A DNA stretch of 64,000 nucleotides from Micromonospora_J zhanjiangensis (lineage in GTDB: Bacteria > Actinomycetota > Actinomycetes > Mycobacteriales > Micromonosporaceae), in assembly GCF_042650605.1 (NCBI RefSeq), contig NZ_JBHSBN010000028.1, positions 1 to 64,000 of the forward strand. Direction: 5' to 3'. The position numbers and the translations under genes are program-made. Positions 50,740 through 59,100 of the stretch are shown here, piece by piece; the first letter of the stretch is position 1, and each line of letters begins with the position of its first letter. The notes beneath the pieces were generated by a model. It did not search any database. It worked only from the letters and a program-made list of their open reading frames with translations, and was not told the DNA's origin.

Positions 50740-50775
50740 GGTGGCCGGAGCCCCGTCCCCGGGGTTCCGGCCACC
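50740..50775. terminator. Bidirectional terminator between convergent genes
   Basis: GGTGGCCGGA pairs with TCCGGCCACC, with inner GCCCC/GGGG pairing. It lies between the ends of the DUF4261-like gene and the sugar dehydrogenase gene and can serve both. Confidence 0.75.
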
Positions 50776-50803
50776 GGCGCGATCACCGATCACCGATCGC
50801 CGG

Positions 50804-52900
50804 TCAGCCGCCGCCGCCCGGCCGCAGCACCACCTCGGCCCGCCCGGTCTGCGGCGGTACGCCCGGCTCGGTCGGCGCGTCGGTGTACTCCGCGTCGAAG
50901 ACCGCGCTCAGGTTGTTCGCCCCACCGTGACCCGGGTCGACGAACGTGGTGAACGACCCGGTGCAGCCGAACGTCGAGGAGAGCGGGTGCCCGTGCTGGT
51001 CGTGTCCGAGGATGTAGGTCACCTTCACCTTCGAGCAGTCGACCGGCAGGTCGTCGGTGACCTTGACCTCGAACTGCACCGTCTGGCCGAACTCGAACGG
51101 CTGGCCCGTCACCGGCTGCACGAACTCCACGATCGGCGCCCGCGGCCCGACCAGGAACGGCAGCGTCGCCGCCGCCGACCGGCCGGTGCTGTCGGTGACC
51201 TTCACCGTCGGCTGGTACAGGCCGTTGCTGGCGTACGTGTACGTCGGGTTCGGCTCGGTCGAGTCGACCGTTCCGTCGGCGTCGAAGTCCCACGCGTAGG
51301 CCAGCGCGTCACCGTCCGGGTCGGTCGTCCCGGCGCTGGAGAAGTGCACGGTCAGCGGGGCCTGGCCGGCGATCGGGTCTGCGCTGATCTTCGGGATCGG
51401 GGTCCGGTTGCCGCGAACGAAGTCGATCCGGGCCAGTTGCGCCTCGGGGTTCTCGGCGAAGTAGCCGTCGCCGTACTCCAGCACGTACAGCGCGCCGTCC
51501 GGACCGAACGCCATGTCCATCGGGTTGTCCACCACGACGGACGGTACGACCGGCCGGATGTCCGTGACCTGGCCGCGCCGGTCCAGCACGAACTCCTTGA
51601 CGTAGTCCCGGGTCCACTCGTAGAACAGCGGCTTGCCGTCGTAGTAGGCCGGCCACCTGACCCGCGAGCGGCTGTGCTTGTCGTAGTCGTACGCCGGGCC
51701 ACCCATCGGGCCGATGCCGCCGGTGCCCAGGCCGGGGAACTGCGGCGACGCGCCGTACCCGTAGAACACCTCGGGCTGCTCCACCGGCGGCAGCTTCGTC
51801 AGGCCGGTGTTGTGCGGCGAGTCGTTCACCGGGCGCTTGCAGTCGAACGGCGCGCCGGACTGCTTGGTGGCGAAGTCGTAGTCGACGTACGGCAGGGTGG
51901 GCGTGACGCAGTACGGCCAGCCGTAGTTGGCCGGTTTGTCGATGCGCATCCACCGGCCCTGGCCGGCCGGACCCCGGTTCGGGTCGGCCTTGTTGGCGTC
52001 CGGCGAGTAGTCGCCCAGGTAGACCTCGCCGGTCGTGCGGTTGACGGCGAACCGGAACGGGTTGCGCAGCCCCATCGCGTAGATCTCCGGCCGGGTCTTC
52101 GCCGTGCCGGGCTTGAACAGGTTGCCCTTCGGGACGGTGTAGCCGCCGCCCGCCTTCGGCCGGATCCGCAGCAGCTTGCCGCGCAGGTCGTTGGTGTTGG
52201 CCGCGCTGCGCTGCGCGTCGAAGGCCGGGTTGCGGTCCGGCCGTTCGTCGATCGGCACGTACCCGTCCGAGGCGAACGGGTTGGTGTCGTCCCCGGTGGA
52301 CAGGAACAGGTTGCCCTTGCCGTCAAAGTCGATCTTGCCGCCGACGTGGCAGCAGATGCCCCGGTCGGTGCCGACCTGGATGATCTTCTCCTCGGTGCCG
52401 AGGTCGAGCGTGTTGCCCTTCAGCTTGAACCGGGACAGCTGCAGGTATCCCTTGAACGGCGCGAAGTCGGCCGGCGTACCGGTCTCCGGCGCGTCGCCCT
52501 CGTTGACGCCCGGCGTCGCGGGATCGTCGACCGGGGTGTTCAACCGCGGCGAGTAGTACAGGTAGACCCAGTGGTTGCGGGCGAAGTCCGGATCGATCGC
52601 CACGCCCTGCAGGCCCTCTTCGTCGTGCTGGTAGACCGGGACCTTCGCGGCGATGGTGTTCAACCCGGTGCGCGGGTCGTTGATCCGGACGTCGCCGTTG
52701 CGGGCGGTGTGCAGCACCCGCAGGTCGGGCAGGACGGCCAGGGCGATCGGCTCGCCGGGGTAGTCGTTGAGGGTGACCTTCTGGAAGCTGCTGTCCGGTG
52801 GTGGGGTCTGGTCCGGCGGTGCGGCGGCGGCCGACGTGGTCGGTGCGGTCAGACCGCCGGCGAGCAGGACCAGGGCGGCCAGTGACGCGGCCCTTCTCAT
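50804..52900 (-). CDS. Secreted PQQ-type sugar (glucose/sorbosone) dehydrogenase with PKD domain
   Basis: The protein has 698 residues. A Sec signal (1-28) is followed by a six-bladed propeller of the GSDH/sorbosone type (about 38-470). Blocks are VPVYQHDEEGLQGVAIDPDF, CCHVGGKIDFDGKGNLFLST, GDDTNPF, RGKLLRIRPKAGGGY and EIYAMGLRNPFRFAVN, then NPMDMAFGPDGALYVLEYGD. A PKD domain (about 490-575: SSAGTTDPDGDALAYAWDFD) and a further beta domain follow to the C-terminus. It probably oxidises extracellular aldoses or polysaccharide ends using PQQ. It lies 58 bp from the start of the isomerase-like gene's 3' end on the same strand. Confidence 0.9.
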   Translation of the reverse strand: MRRAASLAALVLLAGGLTAPTTSAAAAPPDQTPPPDSSFQKVTLNDYPGEPIALAVLPDLRVLHTARNGDVRINDPRTGLNTIAAKVPVYQHDEEGLQGVAIDPDFARNHWVYLYYSPRLNTPVDDPATPGVNEGDAPETGTPADFAPFKGYLQLSRFKLKGNTLDLGTEEKIIQVGTDRGICCHVGGKIDFDGKGNLFLSTGDDTNPFASDGYVPIDERPDRNPAFDAQRSAANTNDLRGKLLRIRPKAGGGYTVPKGNLFKPGTAKTRPEIYAMGLRNPFRFAVNRTTGEVYLGDYSPDANKADPNRGPAGQGRWMRIDKPANYGWPYCVTPTLPYVDYDFATKQSGAPFDCKRPVNDSPHNTGLTKLPPVEQPEVFYGYGASPQFPGLGTGGIGPMGGPAYDYDKHSRSRVRWPAYYDGKPLFYEWTRDYVKEFVLDRRGQVTDIRPVVPSVVVDNPMDMAFGPDGALYVLEYGDGYFAENPEAQLARIDFVRGNRTPIPKISADPIAGQAPLTVHFSSAGTTDPDGDALAYAWDFDADGTVDSTEPNPTYTYASNGLYQPTVKVTDSTGRSAAATLPFLVGPRAPIVEFVQPVTGQPFEFGQTVQFEVKVTDDLPVDCSKVKVTYILGHDQHGHPLSSTFGCTGSFTTFVDPGHGGANNLSAVFDAEYTDAPTEPGVPPQTGRAEVVLRPGGGG

Positions 52901-52957
52901 GCGGGTACCTCTTTCGCCGAGGGGGAACGGATCTCGCCCAGGGGGCGGGGGAGGGGG

Positions 52958-53932
52958 TCAGAACCGGATCGAGCGGAGGAACTCGTAACCGACTCGGGCG
53001 GTGTTCAGGGCGTCCGCCGGGTTGCGCGGCGGGGTGCCGGCGTCGTCGCGCTCGACGATGTACTCGTCGAGGCCGGCCTGTCGGACGTGCTCGAAGATCC
53101 GACCGAAGTCGATCAGGCCCTGGCCGGGGTCCTCGAAGCTGCCGGCGCTGTTCAGGTCCTTGACGTGGAACTGCTGGATCCGACCCGGGTGCTCGCGGAT
53201 CAGGTCCACCGGGTCGCTCGCCCCGCGCCAGGCCCAGAACAGGTCCACCTCCAGGTGCACCAGACGCGGGTCGGTCCGGCTGGTCAGGATGTCGTAGCCG
53301 GCCCGCCGGACGCCGGTCTGGGGGAAGAACTCCAGGTTGTGGTTGTGGTAGCCGAACCGCAGCCCGGCCCGGCGGGCCAGTTCGCCGGCCTTGTTCAGGT
53401 CGTCGGCGAACCGCTTGTACACCTCGGCGTCCCGGATCGGCTTGCCGCTGGAGTCCGTACCGAAGTACGGGTGCACGAGGTAACGGTTGCCGATCACGTG
53501 CGCGTCGTCCAGGGCCCGCTGCCAGGCACTCGCGTCGAACGGCTGCGGGATGCCGACGTGCCCGGAGGTGGCCCGGATGCCCGCGGCGTCCAGCGCGGCC
53601 TTGAACTGGGCGGCCGTCCGCCCGACGAAGCCGGCGTGCTCGACCCGGGTGTAACCGATCTTCCGCAGGGCCGCGAGGGTGCCCGGCAGGTCGGCGGCGA
53701 GCTGGTCGCGCAGCGTGTAGAGCTGGATGCTGATCCGGTCGGCCGGCACCCGGTGCGGGTTGCCTCCGGACTGCGCCGTACCGGCCGGCGCCGCGGACAC
53801 CGGGCTGGTCAGGGCGCCGCCGACGCCGATGGCGGCGGCACCGACCGTGGCCGCACGCAGCACGTCGCGGCGGCCGACCGACGGGCGGTCGGGTCCGGCG
53901 GGGGATGGGGTGTCGGCCTGGCGTGGATCCAT
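52958..53932 (-). CDS. Tat-exported sugar phosphate isomerase/epimerase-like TIM barrel
   Basis: The protein has 324 residues. The twin-arginine signal GRRDVLRAATVGAAAIGVGG indicates Tat export. The mature xylose-isomerase-like barrel (AP_endonuc_2) shows ISIQLYTLRDQLAADLPGTL, YTRVEHAGFVGRTAAQFKAA, FGYHNHNLEFFP and VHLEVDLFWAWRG. Metal ligands are the Glu, His and Asp of these blocks and of QFHVKDLNSAG. The ATG at 53932 follows GAGGAGG. It precedes the secreted sugar dehydrogenase on the same strand (57 bp), so the pair probably forms a small operon for extracellular sugar oxidation. Confidence 0.88.
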   Translation of the reverse strand: MDPRQADTPSPAGPDRPSVGRRDVLRAATVGAAAIGVGGALTSPVSAAPAGTAQSGGNPHRVPADRISIQLYTLRDQLAADLPGTLAALRKIGYTRVEHAGFVGRTAAQFKAALDAAGIRATSGHVGIPQPFDASAWQRALDDAHVIGNRYLVHPYFGTDSSGKPIRDAEVYKRFADDLNKAGELARRAGLRFGYHNHNLEFFPQTGVRRAGYDILTSRTDPRLVHLEVDLFWAWRGASDPVDLIREHPGRIQQFHVKDLNSAGSFEDPGQGLIDFGRIFEHVRQAGLDEYIVERDDAGTPPRNPADALNTARVGYEFLRSIRF

Positions 53933-54308
53933 GATGGACGCCTCCTCGGGTGGAAACGGTCCGCGGCGCCGCCGGAAGGTGGGAGGGTCGGGACGCCGTC
54001 GGTGGGCACGGTGGATCGACCCTCCCGGCCGTTGGCCGGGACGGTTGACCCAGGGGTACGGGCGTGAGCGGACGGACCCGGTGGGGGACCGGGGGACGTT
54101 ACGGCTCGATGGGCAGGGGGATTCATCTATCGACACGCCTATATTGCGACGTCACGTTACCGGACCGTCGAAGAGATGAAAAGGCTTCGTCACACGAACA
54201 AAAGTTTTGCATGTTCCAGCAAAAGCCACGGTCGGTAGTGGGCGGACCGGCGTGTCCGGGAGGCGGTCGGGCTACACGCGTGGCCCAGTGCCTGCCTGAT
54301 CCGTGCCG

Positions 54309-54339
54309 TTGACCTCAAGTGGACTTGAGGAAGTTTACT
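54309..54339 (+). promoter_or_regulatory. MerR-type promoter with SoxR box
   Basis: CCTCAAGTGGACTTGAGG (54313-54330) matches the SoxR operator CCTCAAGTTNACTTGAGG except for central bases. It fills the spacer between TTGACC (54309-54314) and TTTACT (54334-54339), which are 19 bp apart, the overlong spacing on which MerR-family activators work. It lies 33 bp before the FMN reductase start. No soxR gene is in the window. Confidence 0.85.
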
Positions 54340-54371
54340 GGCGGCCTCACCCCTTGCAGTAAGGAGCGTTC

Positions 54372-54992
54372 GTGATACCAGACCTGTCCGTCGATCCGTC
54401 CGGGAGCAGCGTCGACGACCGCCACCGGGTCCCCACCGGCGATACCGGCACGGCGGTGTCCAGACTGGCCGTGGTCCTCGGGAGCGCTCGCCCCGGCCGG
54501 TTCGGCCCGGTCGTCGCGTCCTGGGTGACCGAACAGGCCCGGCGGCACCGTCAGGTCGACATCGACCTCGTCGACATCGACGATCACCAGGCCGTCGACC
54601 GGGAGGCGGTGGCGGCGCTCGGAGGCCGGCTCGCGGCGGCCGACGCCTTCCTGTTCGTCGTCCCGGAGTACAACCACAGCTTTCCTGGCGAGCTCAAGAC
54701 GGTGATCGACCGCTTCACCACCGAGTGGGCCCGCAAGCCCGTGGGCTTCGTCTCGTACGGCGGTCTGGCCGGCGGCCTCCGCGCCGTCGAACAGCTCCGG
54801 CTGGTCTTCATCGAGCTCTTGGCCGTACCCGTTCGGGACACCGTCAGCTTCCACGGCGCCCGGTCCGCGTTCGGGCCGGACGGCAATCCGCACCAGCACG
54901 AGGCCGCCCGGGCGGCCCTCGACCAGCTGCTGACCCAACTCGCCTGGTGGGCGACGGCGCTCCGGACCGCCCGCCGCGCCCAGCCCGCGTGA
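54372..54992 (+). CDS. NAD(P)H-dependent FMN reductase (flavodoxin fold)
   Basis: The protein has 206 residues. The FMN-phosphate loop is LAVVLGSARPGRFGPVVASW (about 32-51), the second loop VPEYNHSFPGELKTVIDRFT, and the third VSYGGLAGGLRAVEQLRLVF. This is typical of NADPH-dependent FMN reductases of the SsuE/chromate-reductase type. The start GTG follows AAGGAG. A SoxR-type promoter directly upstream predicts induction by redox-cycling compounds, as for the FMN reductase of the Streptomyces SoxR regulon. A MarR gene follows after 30 bp. Confidence 0.9.
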   Translation: MIPDLSVDPSGSSVDDRHRVPTGDTGTAVSRLAVVLGSARPGRFGPVVASWVTEQARRHRQVDIDLVDIDDHQAVDREAVAALGGRLAAADAFLFVVPEYNHSFPGELKTVIDRFTTEWARKPVGFVSYGGLAGGLRAVEQLRLVFIELLAVPVRDTVSFHGARSAFGPDGNPHQHEAARAALDQLLTQLAWWATALRTARRAQPA

Positions 54993-55022
54993 CCACCGCA
55001 CGCCACAATCCTGGAGAGACTG

Positions 55023-55475
55023 ATGTCCCAACCGCGCACCGAGGTCACCCGGCAGCCCATCGGATACTGGACCGGGGAGGCCTACCGTCACATCGCGGCC
55101 GCCATCCGGGCGAACCTGGCCGCCGCCGGCGTGACCCAACCGCAGTGGTGGATGCTCAATCATGTCGCGAACGGTGACTGGACACCGGCCGCGTTGCTGG
55201 ACCGGCTCGCGCCGTTCAACGCGAACGAGCAGCACCTGGACCTGGACCGGGAACTGGGCGATCTGATCGACCGGGGCTGGCTCACCCGCGCCGCGTCGAC
55301 GCAACGGCTGCGGCTCACCCCGGCGGGGGAGCAGGGGCTCCGGCGGGCCCGCGAGAGCAGCGGCGCGACCCATCGCCGCGTGATCGCCGGGGTGACGGAC
55401 GAGCAGTACGACGACTGCATCGCGGTCCTGCGGCGCATCGTCGGCAATCTGGGCGGCGACCCGTCCCCGCAGTGA
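55023..55475 (+). CDS. MarR-like winged-helix regulator
   Basis: The protein has 150 residues. The middle carries a winged HTH (about 35-105) with VTQPQWWMLNHVANGDWTPA, then LDRELGDLIDRGWLTRAAST and QRLRLTPAGEQGL. The C-terminal helices read EQYDDCIAVLRRIVGNL and would form the dimer. It follows the FMN reductase in the same transcript, so it would also respond to the SoxR-type promoter. Its targets are not evident. Confidence 0.85.
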   Translation: MSQPRTEVTRQPIGYWTGEAYRHIAAAIRANLAAAGVTQPQWWMLNHVANGDWTPAALLDRLAPFNANEQHLDLDRELGDLIDRGWLTRAASTQRLRLTPAGEQGLRRARESSGATHRRVIAGVTDEQYDDCIAVLRRIVGNLGGDPSPQ

Positions 55476-55574
55476 CCGTGCGGTGGACTCCGGGTCAGGG
55501 CTCGACCTGTTCGTCGTTCGGATTCACCGGGTCGGCGTTCAGATCCGCGCCGTCCCGCCCTCTCTGCTACGGTA

Positions 55575-55592
55575 ACTGCATGCACATGCAGT
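55575..55592. promoter_or_regulatory. MarR operator overlapping its own start codon
   Basis: ACTGCATGCACATGCAGT is a perfect 18-bp palindrome. The MarR ATG at 55580 lies inside it, so the transcript is probably leaderless. A near-identical site precedes the SMR genes at 56091. Confidence 0.8.
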
Positions 55593-56050
55593 CATCTGGA
55601 CCCGGCGATGGCGGCGTCAGCGCGGCATGGTCGAAGGTCGCCGCGTTCGCCTCCGCGGTCGACGCCAGCCTGGACGGCTGGCTCGCGGACAGCTACCGGG
55701 TCGGGCTCACCGAGTTCCGGGCCCTGGTCTTCCTGGCTCAGGCGCCGGACAAGGAGTTGCGGGTCAACGACCTGGCGCAGCGGGTCGGGTTGAACCAGAG
55801 TTCGGCGACGCGGCTGGTGAGCCGGCTGGAGGCGAAGGGGTTCGCGCGCCGGGATCTCTGCCCGGACGATCGCCGCGGCGTCTACGCGGTCATCACCGAG
55901 CAGGGCCAGGCGCTGGTCCGTGAGGTGCGACAGCCCTACGAGGGGCGGATCCGCGCGTTGCTGGGGGAGGCGTCCACGCACTTCCGGCAACTGGACGTGA
56001 GTCAACTCGGTAGCGCCCTGCGGGAGATCGAGGACCTGCTCACCCCCTGA
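55580..56050 (+). CDS. MarR-family repressor controlling the SMR pump pair
   Basis: The protein has 156 residues. The winged HTH (about 50-110) reads LTEFRALVFLAQAPDKELRV, NDLAQRVGLNQSSATRLVSR and LEAKGFARRDLCPDDRRGVY, the last being the typical MarR wing. The ATG at 55580 sits within the palindromic operator; a second ATG at 55586 is possible. Its operator recurs 41 bp before the first SMR gene, so it should repress itself and the pump until a cationic or phenolic ligand binds. Confidence 0.92.
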   Translation: MHMQSSGPGDGGVSAAWSKVAAFASAVDASLDGWLADSYRVGLTEFRALVFLAQAPDKELRVNDLAQRVGLNQSSATRLVSRLEAKGFARRDLCPDDRRGVYAVITEQGQALVREVRQPYEGRIRALLGEASTHFRQLDVSQLGSALREIEDLLTP

Positions 56051-56090
56051 GCCGTCGCTCGGCTCGGCCCGGGCACCCCCTGACCCAATG

Positions 56091-56108
56091 ACTGCATGTA
56101 CATACAGT
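56091..56108. promoter_or_regulatory. MarR operator before the SMR genes
   Basis: ACTGCATGTACATACAGT differs from the MarR self-operator at only two positions and keeps the palindrome almost intact. It lies 31 bp before the first SMR start codon. Confidence 0.8.
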
Positions 56109-56138
56109 TAAACCCGTCCACGAGAGGAACACCTCAGC

Positions 56139-56459
56139 ATGAACTGGCTCTACCTGGCCGTCGCCGTCGTCTTCGAGGTCGCCGTCGGCATCTCCGCGAG
56201 CAAGGCGAACGGCTTCACCGCGTTGTGGTGGACGATCGCCACCCTCGCCAACGGCGCGATCGGCACTTTCTTCCTCAGCCTCGCCCTGCTCACCTTCGAC
56301 GTCGGCGTCGGCTACGCGATCTGGAGCAGCGTCGCCGGCCTCGGCATCGCCGGAGTCGGTGGCCTCTTCCTGTCCCAGCGCCTGACCTGGCGGAAGGCCC
56401 TGGGCATCGCCGTCGTCATCGGCGGGGTCGTCGGCCTCCAGCTCAGCGGCGCCGCGTGA
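56139..56459 (+). CDS. Small multidrug resistance (SMR) protein, subunit 1
   Basis: The protein has 106 residues and four membrane helices. The essential Glu is in YLAVAVVFEVAVGISASKAN (near 14), and helix 3 holds GVGYAIWSSVAGLGIAGVGG. The downstream C-terminal helix is KALGIAVVIGGVVGLQLSGA. With the next gene it probably forms a heteromeric drug/cation:proton antiporter, like EbrAB or the paired SMR class. Confidence 0.93.
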   Translation: MNWLYLAVAVVFEVAVGISASKANGFTALWWTIATLANGAIGTFFLSLALLTFDVGVGYAIWSSVAGLGIAGVGGLFLSQRLTWRKALGIAVVIGGVVGLQLSGAA

Positions 56460-56498
56460 CCCCCCGTCCGTGGACCACCCGCGAAAGGACCCGATGAC

Positions 56499-56894
56499 AT
56501 GACCACCACGAACACCGCGAACACCGGGCGGAAGACCGGGCCCTGGCTGGTGCTGCTGCTGGCCGGAGCGTTCGAGGTCGGCTACGCGCTCAGCGTCGGC
56601 GGCAGTGAGGGCTTCACCCGACCGGGATGGTCCGTCGCCGCCGTCGTCTTCTTCCTGCTCACGCTGTTCGCCCTCAGCGTCGCCCTCAAGGGCATCGACG
56701 TCGGCATCGGCTACGCCGTCTGGGCCGGCATCGGCGCGGTCGGTGCGGCGCTGCTCGGGCCGGTCTTCTTCGACGAGGTGCTGACTCCGGCCCGGGCCTT
56801 CTGGCTGGCCGTGATCATCGGCGGCGTCGTCTGGCTCAAGCTCGCCGACAGTCCGAAGCTCGACCGGGCCCGGACCGGGACGAGCGGCCGCTAG
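56499..56894 (+). CDS. Small multidrug resistance (SMR) protein, subunit 2
   Basis: The protein has 131 residues. A hydrophilic N-terminal extension (1-14) and a charged C-terminus (about 115-131) flank four helices. The Glu is in LLLAGAFEVGYALSVGGSEG (near 27). Helix 3 is GIDVGIGYAVWAGIGAVGAA, and helix 4 ends with WLAVIIGGVVWLKLAD. The longer ends distinguish it from the 106-residue partner, as is usual in paired SMR proteins. A strong terminator follows. Confidence 0.93.
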   Translation: MTTTNTANTGRKTGPWLVLLLAGAFEVGYALSVGGSEGFTRPGWSVAAVVFFLLTLFALSVALKGIDVGIGYAVWAGIGAVGAALLGPVFFDEVLTPARAFWLAVIIGGVVWLKLADSPKLDRARTGTSGR

Positions 56895-56921
56895 CGGCCA
56901 CCCGGCGCGTGCACCTCGCCA

Positions 56922-56962
56922 GACGTCGCCCGCGGAGGTCTCGCTCCGCCGCGGGCGACGTC
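56922..56962. terminator. Terminator between the SMR and radical SAM genes
   Basis: GACGTCGCCCGCGG and CCGCGGGCGACGTC form a perfect 14-bp stem with a 13-nt loop. The two transcripts converge here, so it can act in both directions. Confidence 0.8.
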
Positions 56963-56994
56963 ACCGGGACGTCACCGCCCCGAGGAACGGCGGG

Positions 56995-58335
56995 TCAGGC
57001 GCCGACCACCTCGGACGACTCGACCAGGTCCGACTCGGCCGGCAGGCTGTCCATGAAGGAACTGACCGAGAAGACCGCGTTGCCGGCGCCGGGCGGGCCG
57101 TACCCGGGCGGGCTGGACAGGCCGTTGGCCTCCATGGTCGCCCGGTACGCCTCCAGCAGCCGGATGTGGTACTCCAACGGCGCGCCCTGCGGGTTGGTCC
57201 GCCCCAGCGGCGTGGTCGGCTCGGGGCACCAGGTGGTGAACCGCGGCGTGATGCCCCGAGACATGAAGTACTGCAGGCCCTCGGTGGTCGACTCGATCGC
57301 CTCGTCCACCGTCCGGAAGCCGAACGGCTCGGCCATCTCGATGCCGGCGACGAAGTTCGGGATCACGTTCCGGGCACCGAAGATCTCCGCCGAGTCCAGG
57401 ATCCGGCGGTGCCACTCCGCCCGGCCGACGTACCGTTCCTTGCCCGGGCAGTGCAGCTCGAACAGCCGCTTGTCCCAGACCTCGTAGTTCGGGTGGTAGA
57501 TCCGCACCCCGTAGTCGTGGAACCGCTGCACGTCCGCCTTCGGCAGCGCCTGGGCCACCACCTTGCCGATCCACCGGCCCGGGAAGCGTTCCTCGATCGC
57601 CTTGGCGTACCGGCCGTAGAAGTCGGCCTCGGCCAGCCCGTCCACCTTCGAGGTGATGCTGCCGCCGGTCAGCGTGTACGCCTTCGAGGTGCCGCCGGTG
57701 TCGTACCGGTCGATGATCTCCATCGCCTCCAGCACCTCGTCCACCGGCTTGACCCCGGTGTACGGGCGCCCGGCGGCCTTGTGCTGGCGCCAGTTGTGGT
57801 TGATGTCGCAGTACTGGCACTCCTCCTTGGCGCCGAAGTACTGGCACACCCGGAACACGGTCAGGTAGATCAGGTAGCCCCACTGGATGGTCGGCGCCAC
57901 CTCCATCACCGACTTACCGTTCGCCAGCTTGTGCCGGTAGTACTCGGGCATCGGCGGCAGCCCGACGTCACCGATCGGCCGCCCGTCCAGGTGGAGCCGC
58001 AGTACGCCGTCGCCGTCGGCCTGGACCCGGTACGGCGAGTCGGGGTTGATCCGCACCGACACCACCGTCCGGCGCAGCCCGTACGGCCCGCCGGTGAGCA
58101 CGATCTCCTCCGGCGGCCGGCGCAGCGCGGCGGTGCCCAGCTCGGGCAGCGTCCGGTGGTCGAACGAGAAGATGAAGTACGACTTCGGCTTGACCTCGCC
58201 GTCCTCGTTGTCGCTCAGCGCCGAGTCGTCGAACGCCATCCCGCCGCGCAGCAGGTCCTCCTTGATGACGGCCTCCCGCGGGATGTGCGGGAACCGCGCC
58301 ATGAGGTCCTCGATCAGATCCGTACGGTTCTGCAT
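56995..58335 (-). CDS. Radical SAM protein with a CX8CX2C cluster motif (function unknown)
   Basis: The protein has 446 residues. The N-terminal about 140 residues form a separate domain (NRTDLIEDLMARFPHIPREA, EVKPKSYFIFSFDHRTLPEL and a GGPYGLRRTVVSVRINPDSP block). The cluster motif is C164-X8-C173-X2-C176 in VCQYFGAKEECQYCDINHNW. Following parts look like a radical SAM barrel: AYTLTGGSITSKVDG (SAM-binding GG-like), IYHPNYEVWDKRLFELHCPG, NVIPNFVAGIEMAEPFGFRT, and RFTTWCPEPTTPLGRTNPQG. The spacing differs from the canonical CX3CX2C. The protein is highly conserved in memory among actinobacteria and cyanobacteria, but I cannot name its reaction. It stands alone. Confidence 0.85.
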   Translation of the reverse strand: MQNRTDLIEDLMARFPHIPREAVIKEDLLRGGMAFDDSALSDNEDGEVKPKSYFIFSFDHRTLPELGTAALRRPPEEIVLTGGPYGLRRTVVSVRINPDSPYRVQADGDGVLRLHLDGRPIGDVGLPPMPEYYRHKLANGKSVMEVAPTIQWGYLIYLTVFRVCQYFGAKEECQYCDINHNWRQHKAAGRPYTGVKPVDEVLEAMEIIDRYDTGGTSKAYTLTGGSITSKVDGLAEADFYGRYAKAIEERFPGRWIGKVVAQALPKADVQRFHDYGVRIYHPNYEVWDKRLFELHCPGKERYVGRAEWHRRILDSAEIFGARNVIPNFVAGIEMAEPFGFRTVDEAIESTTEGLQYFMSRGITPRFTTWCPEPTTPLGRTNPQGAPLEYHIRLLEAYRATMEANGLSSPPGYGPPGAGNAVFSVSSFMDSLPAESDLVESSEVVGA

Positions 58336-59100
58336 CCGTCTCCCGCCTCGCCCTCGACGTCCTCGCCCTTGACGTCCTCGTCACCTGCGCCGGTGTGCCG
58401 GCCGTCCGCCCGACGGCGGGAGATCACCCGCCCCGGCCCCCTATGATGCTCCAGCCCCCGCCGGCCCTCACCGGCCGGGCGCCGGGTGTGACGGACGACG
58501 TATTTCCGGCCACCCGGTCCGTTTCGCCCTCCCGCCACCTGCCTCGCTCTGATCCCCGCCCGCCGCCCGCCGCCTGCCGCCTGCCGCCCGCTCCGCGCCG
58601 GCGGCGCCCGGCGACCGCCCCGCGCAACCGCCACCACCGCGCGCCCCTTTTGTCGCATTCGCACGGATCGCAGGCGCCCCGACGTGGCGCGGCGCCGGGG
58701 TTTGTGAACATCCAGTGCTGCTCCAACGACAACAAGTGCACCCAAACTCGCGGTGTGAGACGTCGAAGCTATGCCTTCCAGAACCGCGGAGAAAATCACC
58801 AGGGGAGCGGCGGGGGAGTGGACCCGGGTCGGGGCGGAGGTTATCCGCCCGCGCGTGCCGCATGCGTCGTCGCGGGTCGCGGCGGAACCCTTCACCCTTA
58901 CGATCACGGAAAGTAATTACATCAAGCTGGTCGACCGCTCCGGGCCGGAACCGACCGCTCGCGAAGACCGGCCGCCTCTGGCGTCGTTACAGCGGACAAC
59001 AGCCGCTTTCGGAATTCTTGATCTCCGGCTATCTCCGCACATGCCGCCCCCGGGCGGTTACACAATGTGACTGACGGGTTCGACCGGATCGGGAGGTGCC
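58336..59100. other. Gene-free spacer of about 765 bp with a heptamer tandem repeat
   Basis: No convincing gene lies here. Between 58556 and 58590 are five tandem copies of CCGCCYG (period 7). The right half (58890-59060) is AT-richer and probably holds the L,D-transpeptidase promoter. An open frame at 58771-59070 has no protein-like character and no proper ribosome binding site. Confidence 0.6.
58556..58590. repeat. Tandem heptamer repeat (CCGCCYG)x5
   Basis: Copies 1, 2 and 5 read CCGCCCG and copies 3 and 4 CCGCCTG. The unit length is not a multiple of three and the region is non-coding, so copy number could vary by slippage. Confidence 0.8.

Noticed and set aside
58771..59070. Possible 99-codon gene before the L,D-transpeptidase
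   Set aside because: No ribosome binding site, no family resemblance, and third-position GC is not like neighbouring genes. It probably covers the promoter.
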